Part shown: positions 57,857 through 64,000 of the stretch, one piece after another
Numbering within the stretch: position 1 is the stretch's first letter
Layout of the letters: every line of letters starts with the position of its first letter
Assembly (NCBI RefSeq): GCF_014287895.1
Contig: NZ_JACOPP010000001.1
Coordinates: 1-64,000 of the forward strand
Source of the DNA: Lawsonibacter hominis
Lineage (GTDB): Bacteria > Bacillota > Clostridia > Oscillospirales > Oscillospiraceae
Direction of reading: 5' to 3'
Length of the DNA: 64,000 bases
Position numbers and translations under genes: made by a program
Notes under the pieces: model-generated
Seen by the model: the letters and a program-made list of their open reading frames with translations, nothing else
Told to the model about the DNA's origin: nothing
Databases searched by the model: none

Positions 57857-60800
57857 ATGAGCAACAAAAACGACCATGATATTTATATCATACCGCCGAA
57901 TTTCATTGAATCAGGCACATTTTTCGGCGGTATGTTCCGTGCGCGGAATGTTATTGAGGCCGGTATCCTGGCTTTTGCCATCGGGGTGCCGGTCTTCATG
58001 TTTGTTCCTTTCGGGTTGACGACCCGAATTATCATTTTGTGCCTGACCGCCCTTCCTGCGGCTCTGGTCGCATTGATCGGCATTTCTGGCGAGAGTTTGT
58101 CGGAATTTCTGATTATCTTTTTGAAATACCTGCGGAATCGCCGCATCGTTGGCGGCGACGGTCAGCAGTCGAATGAGCAAGCGCCCCCTATGAAACGCCC
58201 CGGCAGACATCTCAAGCAGAGGGCTCCGAAAGAAAAGGAGTCTCGCCCTCCGAAGCGCAGGCGTTCCGGTGAATCGGATTTTCCAGCTGAGTTTGACGAG
58301 GTTCGCAGTTACGAGATTCGTGAGAAGCTCCGGCCCAAGAAAAAGCCGAAGAAAGAACTTTCGTCCAAAAAAGCGAAGAAAAAGCCCAACAAGCGGAAGG
58401 AGAAGGCATGTCCACCCAAGCGCCCCGCTCATATCAAAGAGCAGCCGCCCGCCTGCCTGAATCCGGTGGCAGACTATCTTCCCATCGAAAAGATCCAGAA
58501 CGGCATCATCTACACCAAAGACCACCGGTATGTCAAGGTGGTCGAGGTGGTTCCCATCAACTTTATGCTCCGCAGCGCAAGAGAGCAGCGCAATATCATC
58601 TACTCTTTTGTGTCGTATCTGAAAATCTCTCCCGTCAAGCTGCAGATCAAGGTGCTGACCCGTCGGGCGGACATCAACCGTCATTTGGACACAGTACGCA
58701 GGGAGATGGCTCAGGAGAAAAATGAGCAGTGCCGTTTGATGCAGGAAGACTATCTGAGCTTTGTGCAGCAGATCGGCGCCCGGGAAGCTGTCACACGGCG
58801 CTTTTTCCTGATTTTTGAGTATGAGCCATGGAACAACACCCGGCGTTCGGAACAGGAAGAGGAAGCTATTCAATCCCTGCAAAGCGCCGTACATACTGCA
58901 TCCAATTACCTCCGGCAATGCGGTAATGAAGTGATTATCCCCGAAAACGAGGACGAATTTACGGTTGATGTTCTTTATAATCTCCTCTGCCGAAATGAGA
59001 GCGTCATCAAACCGCTGGCACTCCGGGCACAGGAGGTTGTTGCACAGTATGCGGCAAAAGGCCGGGAAAGCGAGATTGACCATATCCCTGCAGCCGAGTT
59101 TGCCGCTCCCAAGAGTATTGATTTTACTCATGGGAGCTATCTGTGCATAGACGGGCTGTACTACGCCTATTTGCTGATTCCGTCGGATGGTTATAAGACG
59201 CAGGTTCCCGCCGGATGGCTGAGTTTAATCGTCAACGCCGGCGACGGCATCGACATGGACATGTTCCTTTCCAGGCAGCCCAAAGAGCGCATCATCCAGC
59301 GGGTAGGCCAGCAGCTCCGCATCAATCGTTCCAAAATCAAGGACGCGAGCGACACCAACACTGATTTTGACGACATCGACGGCGCCATCCGAAGCGGCTA
59401 TTTTCTGAAGGAAGGTCTTTCCAACAACGAGGACTTCTACTATCTGAATCTGTTGATTACCGTTACTGCCCCTACTGAGGAAGATTTGGAATGGAAGGTC
59501 AGCGAGATGAAAAAGCTTCTGCTTTCGCAGGATATGGATGTCCGTTCCTGCCATTTTCGTGAGGAACAGGCGTTTCTCTCCGCGCTCCCGCTGGTATCCA
59601 TGGAGAAAGGACTTTTTGAGCGTGGCAAGCGCAACCTGCTGACTGGCGGCGCCGCAAGCTGCTACCCCTTCACCTCCTTTGAGATGTGTGACGACAACGG
59701 CATCCTTTTGGGGGTCAACAAGTACAACAGTTCCCTCATCATCGTGGATATTTTCAATTCCGCGATCTACAAAAATGCCAACATTTCGATTTTAGGTACC
59801 AGTGGCGCAGGCAAAACCTTCACAATGCAGCTTATGGCGTTAAGAATGCGGCGTAAAAATATCCCTATTTTCATCGTCGCTCCCTTGAAGGGGCACGAGT
59901 TTCACCGCGCCTGTGCAAATGTGGGCGGCGAGTTTATCCAAATCTCCCCGGCAAGCCCTCACTGCATCAATGTTATGGAGATCCGCAAGGTTGATCGGTC
60001 TGTCAATGAACTTCTGGACGGCCCCGGAATCCAGCTTTCTGAATTGGCGGCAAAAATCCAGCAGCTGCACATCTTTTTCAGCCTGCTCATTCCCGATATG
60101 AGCCATGAAGAGCGTCAGCTTTTGGACGAAGCGTTGATCCGCACTTACAACGCAAAGGGCATTACGCATGATAACGCTTCACTGGATGACCCGGCCAACC
60201 CGGGTCAGTACCGGGAAATGCCGGTGCTGGGCGACCTGCATGAGATTCTGAAAGCTGCGCCGGAAACTACCCGCATGGCTCATATTCTCAACCGTCTGGT
60301 TCACGGTTCGGCCAATACATTTAACAAGCAGACCAATGTAAGTCTGGATAACAAATATACCGTGCTGGACATTTCCTCGCTCACCGGCGATCTGCTAACT
60401 GTAGGTATGTTTGTGGCGCTTGATTTCGTGTGGGACCGGGCAAAGGCCGACCGCACAGAAGAAAAAACCATCTTCATCGATGAATGCTGGCAGCTCCTTT
60501 CCGGCGCCGGCGCCACAGGCACACGACTGGCCGGCGATTTCCTCTTGGAGATTGCAAAAACGATACGTGGGTATGGTGGCTCGGCGGTCTTCGCGAGCCA
60601 AGACCTCAACGATTTCTTCAATCTGGATGAAGGTCGCTTTGGCAAAGGTATCATCAACAACAGCAAGACAAAGATCATTCTTAACCTGGAAGATGATGAA
60701 GCGGAACGGGTTCAGGAGACCCTGCATCTGTCCGATGCGGAAACGATGGAGGTCACCCATTTTGAGCGTGGCAATGGCTTGATCTCGACCAACAACAACA

Positions 60801-60913
60801 ATGTCATGGTTGAGTTTAAGGCCAGCCCTCTTGAGAAAGACCTGATCACCACCGACCGGCGTGAACTTCGTGAAATTCTGGAGCGCAAGCGCCGTGAACA
60901 GGAGTCTGCATAA
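57857..60913 (+). CDS. PrgI-VirB4 fusion, conjugation ATPase
   Basis: 1018 residues. Residues 1-95 form a PrgI-like domain with two membrane helices. A Lys/Arg/Pro-rich linker (about 100-200) follows, then the VirB4 N-terminal domain and the ATPase domain with Walker A GTSGAGKTF at about 647 and Walker B TIFIDECWQLLS at about 870, and a FASQDLNDFF motif. VirB4 drives pilin and protein movement in the secretion machine. In most Gram-positive elements PrgI is a separate gene just before VirB4, so the fusion is notable. GAGG-type site precedes the ATG. Confidence 0.88.
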   Translation: MSNKNDHDIYIIPPNFIESGTFFGGMFRARNVIEAGILAFAIGVPVFMFVPFGLTTRIIILCLTALPAALVALIGISGESLSEFLIIFLKYLRNRRIVGGDGQQSNEQAPPMKRPGRHLKQRAPKEKESRPPKRRRSGESDFPAEFDEVRSYEIREKLRPKKKPKKELSSKKAKKKPNKRKEKACPPKRPAHIKEQPPACLNPVADYLPIEKIQNGIIYTKDHRYVKVVEVVPINFMLRSAREQRNIIYSFVSYLKISPVKLQIKVLTRRADINRHLDTVRREMAQEKNEQCRLMQEDYLSFVQQIGAREAVTRRFFLIFEYEPWNNTRRSEQEEEAIQSLQSAVHTASNYLRQCGNEVIIPENEDEFTVDVLYNLLCRNESVIKPLALRAQEVVAQYAAKGRESEIDHIPAAEFAAPKSIDFTHGSYLCIDGLYYAYLLIPSDGYKTQVPAGWLSLIVNAGDGIDMDMFLSRQPKERIIQRVGQQLRINRSKIKDASDTNTDFDDIDGAIRSGYFLKEGLSNNEDFYYLNLLITVTAPTEEDLEWKVSEMKKLLLSQDMDVRSCHFREEQAFLSALPLVSMEKGLFERGKRNLLTGGAASCYPFTSFEMCDDNGILLGVNKYNSSLIIVDIFNSAIYKNANISILGTSGAGKTFTMQLMALRMRRKNIPIFIVAPLKGHEFHRACANVGGEFIQISPASPHCINVMEIRKVDRSVNELLDGPGIQLSELAAKIQQLHIFFSLLIPDMSHEERQLLDEALIRTYNAKGITHDNASLDDPANPGQYREMPVLGDLHEILKAAPETTRMAHILNRLVHGSANTFNKQTNVSLDNKYTVLDISSLTGDLLTVGMFVALDFVWDRAKADRTEEKTIFIDECWQLLSGAGATGTRLAGDFLLEIAKTIRGYGGSAVFASQDLNDFFNLDEGRFGKGIINNSKTKIILNLEDDEAERVQETLHLSDAETMEVTHFERGNGLISTNNNNVMVEFKASPLEKDLITTDRRELREILERKRREQESA

Positions 60914-61047
60914 CCCTTGTTCTCCTACATTTCTTCAAAACACGCCAAATAGACGCTGCGATGACGCCTTTCAACGATTATTTTTTGGAAGGCGTCCCGA
61001 TGGCGTCTTTTATGTGTCATCTATTTTTACAAACAGGAGGTGAGCTC
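60914..61047. other. Spacer with hairpin after virB4
   Basis: 134 bp. GACGCCTT and AAGGCGTC pair around about 18 nt (60963-60996), with a second overlapping GGCGTC copy. The T-rich part lies in the loop, so this may be an mRNA processing or attenuation structure and not a clear terminator. Confidence 0.4.
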
Positions 61048-61575
61048 ATGAGGACCAGGGCTGAAATCTATGGAAATGAAGCTGCAACGCTACTGCGGAC
61101 AGTGACTATGTATCCTGGTCTCAGCCAGCAGCAGCTTCTTTGCTTTCACCCTGGCAAGTCTGAAACAGCGAAAGCCCTGCTTTCCCATCTGGAAAGGCAG
61201 GGCCGCATTTTCCAAAGTGATAACGGCGGATATTTTCCTGCCGGCTATCCGCCCAAAGCTGATCAGGCGCTTATCAAGGCGGTGTGGGTCCTTTTGGATT
61301 TCATTCAGCAGGCTGATTATCATGCACCTGCGGAGTTTCCTGTCAAACTGGTCTTTTTTGCCGATGGGGAACTGTATGAAGTCGCCTATGTCGCCCATGG
61401 ACAGGAAGCGTTAGTCTGTCATGCTCTACGGGGCAACAAGGGCGGTAGCCGCCGCATCATCTTGGTCGATTCTCCGACACAGATTGCCAAAATCGACTGT
61501 CACGACATATCCGGTTTTTGCACCGTATCTCAAGATGGACAAACCCAGTATTTCAAGAAAGCAGGAGGCACATGA
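61048..61575 (+). CDS. DUF5697-like accessory protein of the conjugative element
   Basis: 175 residues. Starts at ATG 61048 with AGGAGGTGA, preferred to a longer frame. Residues 10-70 look like a winged-helix (QQQLLCFHPGKSETAKALLS) and the rest is mixed alpha/beta with LVFFADGELYEVAYVAHGQE. This matches the DUF5697 family as I remember it. Function unknown; its position next to virB4 indicates a regulatory or accessory role. The stop overlaps the region of the next start. Confidence 0.6.
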   Translation: MRTRAEIYGNEAATLLRTVTMYPGLSQQQLLCFHPGKSETAKALLSHLERQGRIFQSDNGGYFPAGYPPKADQALIKAVWVLLDFIQQADYHAPAEFPVKLVFFADGELYEVAYVAHGQEALVCHALRGNKGGSRRIILVDSPTQIAKIDCHDISGFCTVSQDGQTQYFKKAGGT

Positions 61576-61578
61576 TTT

Positions 61579-62241
61579 TTGGATCGAAAACTGATTTCCC
61601 GCAGAATAGGGAGCATTCTCGACGATATATCCCGTTTGAGTAATGCGCTGTATGCGATGGACACAACAGACATCCAACGCTATCCCGACAATTACGAAAT
61701 TCTCTCTACCGATGCTGCGCTTCGGGCGGAACGGATTGCCTGCCGGCTGCGGCATTTGATATATTCCAGCACCTCCATCCAGAAGGGCGAGTATCTCCAA
61801 TCCGCCAGCGTGGCGCAGGGCATCTCGATAGCCTATGAAAACGGGGTCCTGGAAGTGACCCTTCCCGGGCTTCTCCCGAAGCGCCGGCAACGGCAAAGTT
61901 CCGAGTTTCTGTTAGACACGCTCTATTTCGCTCTGGAGCAGTACGCAAAGGAACAGCCTCTCCCCCATTACCGGAATTGTGTTGTCTGCTTTGCCCAAGT
62001 TTACGATCAAACACTTCCCACCAGGCGGGTGCGTGATTATGACAATCTGGAGGAAAAGCAGTTGTTGGATCTGTTGTCCACCTTTGTGATGGCCGATGAT
62101 ACCGGCTTGCTATGCGACGCCTATAATACCACAGAGCTGGGAGAGCAGGACTGCACCAAGATCTTTGTCATGGAAAAAAAGCGGTTTCCCCAATGGCTTG
62201 CAGAGCGCAAAGAGAGCTTGAAAACCATCTCGGATTTTTGA
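61579..62241 (+). CDS. DUF6100-like accessory protein of the conjugative element
   Basis: 220 residues from a TTG start at 61579 with AGGAGG about 11 bp upstream. The N-terminus RKLISRRIGSILDDISRLSN and the segment LRAERIACRLRHLIYSST are like DUF6100 proteins. A middle part GVLEVTLPGLLPKRRQRQSS is basic. No enzyme motif is seen. It probably forms a unit with the preceding gene. Confidence 0.6.
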   Translation: MDRKLISRRIGSILDDISRLSNALYAMDTTDIQRYPDNYEILSTDAALRAERIACRLRHLIYSSTSIQKGEYLQSASVAQGISIAYENGVLEVTLPGLLPKRRQRQSSEFLLDTLYFALEQYAKEQPLPHYRNCVVCFAQVYDQTLPTRRVRDYDNLEEKQLLDLLSTFVMADDTGLLCDAYNTTELGEQDCTKIFVMEKKRFPQWLAERKESLKTISDF

Positions 62242-62446
62242 GCCTTTTGGCCCTTATTTTTCCCGACATACCTTGATGGCACAAAAAAGCCCGGATTTTC
62301 AACGCTTCCAGACTTGCGCCACTGCAGAATTTTACCGAAGTTCTCAGTCATCACGGTAAAAAAACAATTCACAAGGGAGGTGATCACTTGGGAAAAGCAG
62401 CCGGACATTTCCACAGCCGGACACGCTCCCGTTCCGGCTTCTGGCG
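62242..62446. other. Leader region before the next gene
   Basis: About 200 bp. It contains AAGGGAGG (62374-62381) followed after 7 bp by TTG (62388), giving a 20-codon frame that ends where the next gene is open; see the finding on a possible -1 frameshift. The conserved frame is open from 62384. Confidence 0.45.
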
Positions 62447-63511
62447 TTGACAGCCATCTCTGGAGAGTTCCCCACCAGCCAGCTCAACCGTCTCCCAGCC
62501 AGTCCTTACTATTTGGAGTCGGTTGTGACCGATCTGAAAAAGAGCGGGCTACTCCGCACCTATTACCGAGACAAACTCCGCGGCTATCGTTTAGGCGTTC
62601 GCGCCAAAAACAGGCTGCTGGACAACTGGCCTGAGCGTTTTGCTTCCTATCTGACAGGTGATACCGACACCAACCGGCTGAAAAGCGAGATTGGGCGTCG
62701 GCTTCGTCTTCACCGTCTGGCAGAAACCTATGTCACGATGGACAATGCAGGGGTTGGACTTTTCCAAGATGAAAAACCGAAGGTTTTTGCCCCGCAGGGC
62801 TATTCCGATGGGGCCGTGAAGTATCCCTCATTTTACAGTTCCCGCGAAGTCAAGGAGATGGGGGTGGATACCACGCAGATCCGCAGTTCTCGCTTCACTG
62901 GTGTGCTCCTTACCTCCGGCGGCATCTATGTTACTTACAACAGCAGCGCAGCTCTGATGAAATGGAGCTACAAGTCCGAGATGCGGGTAAAGGCTCTGAT
63001 GTGGAGCGTTCTGTGTCAGCAGCGCCTCACCGGGCAATACAATGCAGACGCTGTGCAGGGGGTCATTCTGGGGGAAAGCATGGAACTCGCTTACCAGATG
63101 CTGACCAGCACTGGCGGCGCCAAACATGACTATTTCATGCTGGACGGAAGCTATGACCATTTTTTCTTTTTTACCAACGACCATCAGGGAGAAGTGCTGC
63201 TGGCCTTGCTGTGCGATTGTGCTAAGACAGCGCAGCTCAATGACATCTTGAAGCAGGGCCTTACAACCAGGGCTACGAGTCGGGCCATCGAACACGATGC
63301 CTTTGAAGCGGATGGAACGCCTGTTTTGTTTTGCTACTTCTTCGATTTGCCCAGGATTGCGCGCTTCAACAGCGCCCTCGATCTTATGGATAGTTCCGGA
63401 ACGATCATTTGCTTTGATTTTCAGGTAGATGTGCTGCGGCGCTACTGCGGCAGCAGAGTGCGCTTTCAAACCATTGACTTCATCAAATTTGAGAGGAGGT
63501 TCTTCCCATAA
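62447..63511 (+). CDS. Unknown conjugative-element protein with N-terminal winged-helix-like region
   Basis: At least 354 residues. The in-frame TTG at 62447 is the nearest usable start, but the coding pattern FRLLALTAISGEFPTSQLNR begins before it, so the true N-terminus is probably about 20 residues longer and reached by another start or by frame change. Residues 1-60 resemble a winged helix (VVTDLKKSGLLRTYYRDKLR). The rest, including YFMLDGSYDHFFFFTNDHQG, is unassigned. It ends just before the coupling protein, with which its stop overlaps. Confidence 0.6.
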   Translation: MTAISGEFPTSQLNRLPASPYYLESVVTDLKKSGLLRTYYRDKLRGYRLGVRAKNRLLDNWPERFASYLTGDTDTNRLKSEIGRRLRLHRLAETYVTMDNAGVGLFQDEKPKVFAPQGYSDGAVKYPSFYSSREVKEMGVDTTQIRSSRFTGVLLTSGGIYVTYNSSAALMKWSYKSEMRVKALMWSVLCQQRLTGQYNADAVQGVILGESMELAYQMLTSTGGAKHDYFMLDGSYDHFFFFTNDHQGEVLLALLCDCAKTAQLNDILKQGLTTRATSRAIEHDAFEADGTPVLFCYFFDLPRIARFNSALDLMDSSGTIICFDFQVDVLRRYCGSRVRFQTIDFIKFERRFFP

Positions 63512-64000
63512 ACAAAAAGAAAATGATTGCCTGCCTGATGGCTGCTCCTTTGGCCTTCCTCGCCATTCTCTATTCTGGCGGCTTTCTGGGGCAGATATTG
63601 GGCAATTACGCAGCTTGGAAACAGGGCGGCGGCATTCCCGGGGACGGCACATCTCCGGTGGCGGCGTCGCCCGACTTTTTTACCTGCCTGACCTCAGTGC
63701 TGCACCCTCCCTATGGGGTATACGGTGTTCTGATCTGCATCGGCCTGCTGGCTATCCTGCTCCTGATGGTGATGAAGATGGGCTACAGTGATGCCGGCGA
63801 ATATGATACCGACCGGAATTTCATCTATTCGGCCAAGGGAACCTATGGCACCTCCGGCTGGATGAGCCGCAAGGAGATGTCTGGGGTACTCGATCTGGTG
63901 CCCGATCTTCGCAGACATAAAGGTGTTGTGCTGGGAATGTTAGATGGGAAAGCGGTCTGCATCCCTGAAAACCCCAAAATCAACGGCAATCTGGCCGTAT
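63508..64000 (+). CDS. VirD4/TraG-type coupling protein, N-terminal part
   Basis: 164 residues visible; the gene runs past the window. Two membrane helices (about 6-25 and 72-95) precede the cytoplasmic part, with YSAKGTYGTSGWMSRKEM and the KGVVLGMLDGKAVCIPENP segment typical of VirD4 proteins before Walker A. Start choice: AUA at 63508 lies 8 bp after AGGAGG and gives (I/M)NKKKMI, the usual N-terminus; the first ATG (63523) is 23 bp from that site. The protein links the relaxase-DNA complex to the secretion channel. Confidence 0.8.
   Translation, partial: MNKKKMIACLMAAPLAFLAILYSGGFLGQILGNYAAWKQGGGIPGDGTSPVAASPDFFTCLTSVLHPPYGVYGVLICIGLLAILLLMVMKMGYSDAGEYDTDRNFIYSAKGTYGTSGWMSRKEMSGVLDLVPDLRRHKGVVLGMLDGKAVCIPENPKINGNLAV

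Noticed and set aside
52340..64000. Lantibiotic or bacteriocin processing locus because of the C39-like peptidase
   Set aside because: The peptidase lacks a fused ABC exporter and lies among VirB4, VirB6-like and VirD4 genes, so it belongs to the conjugation machinery.
1..64000. CRISPR arrays, tRNA or rRNA genes
   Set aside because: No regularly spaced direct repeats of 24-40 bp and no recognisable tRNA or rRNA sequence were seen by eye on either strand.

Overview
The window reads as part of the chromosome of a GC-rich, endospore-forming, anaerobic gut Firmicute, most likely Oscillospiraceae (Flavonifractor/Lawsonibacter/Oscillibacter-like). This rests on a ypeB germination gene, Firmicute housekeeping pairs (rqcH-mrnC, plsX-acpP-rnc, dprA-topA-trmFO), ktrAB, AGGAGG-type ribosome binding sites, a sialic-acid operon and a clostridial-type conjugative element. 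The genus is inferred; there is no rRNA in the window.

Layout. 1-351: 3' end of an IS256-family insertion sequence. 0.4-7.0 kb (minus strand): response regulator, ABC transporter and histidine kinase of the antibiotic-sensing/efflux type, then rqcH and mrnC. 7.1-9.2 kb: superoxide dismutase and ypeB, with a terminator-like hairpin that also buries the ypeB ribosome binding site. 9.3-23.1 kb: an uncommon catabolic island. A minus-strand operon runs PreA-like flavin/Fe-S dehydrogenase, FrdA-like flavoprotein, RraA-like protein, [AT-rich block: Fe-alcohol dehydrogenase, Nramp-like carrier, aldehyde dehydrogenase], gene remnant, two more RraA-like proteins, aconitase-X large and small subunits, EamA transporter. 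Divergent from it are a UbiX-like flavin prenyltransferase and a GntR/FCD regulator. The roughly 480-bp spacer carries a consensus promoter overlapped by two palindromes. No UbiD-type decarboxylase is present. This is the best candidate here for an undescribed pathway.

23.1-25.8 kb: a MITE-like hairpin array, a tocopherol-cyclase-like protein, an HD-domain protein, and an apparently orphan cobalamin riboswitch with promoter and terminator. 25.8-38 kb: a sialic acid/amino sugar regulon (substrate-binding protein, two permeases, nanA, nagB, nagA, msmK-like ATPase, RpiR regulator, AGE-type epimerase, ROK-like kinase, SGNH esterase). The gene set implies Neu5Ac to ManNAc to GlcNAc to GlcNAc-6-P to GlcN-6-P to Fru-6-P, with epimerisation before phosphorylation. 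An AT-rich motif shared by the promoters is the likely RpiR operator.

38-51.8 kb: core genes (pepT, an alpha/beta hydrolase, an Spx/ArsC-like protein, rnc, acpP, plsX, trmFO, topA, dprA, a SpoU-type methyltransferase, ktrA, ktrB), with a divergent XRE regulator (frameshifted in a G tract) and small-protein pair. From about 51.9 kb to the end: a module of an integrative conjugative element, with a winged-helix protein, pilin-like protein, VirB6-like channel, Gly-rich membrane protein, C39-like peptidase, a PrgI-VirB4 fusion, accessory proteins and the start of a VirD4/TraG coupling protein. Integrase, relaxase and att sites are outside the window.
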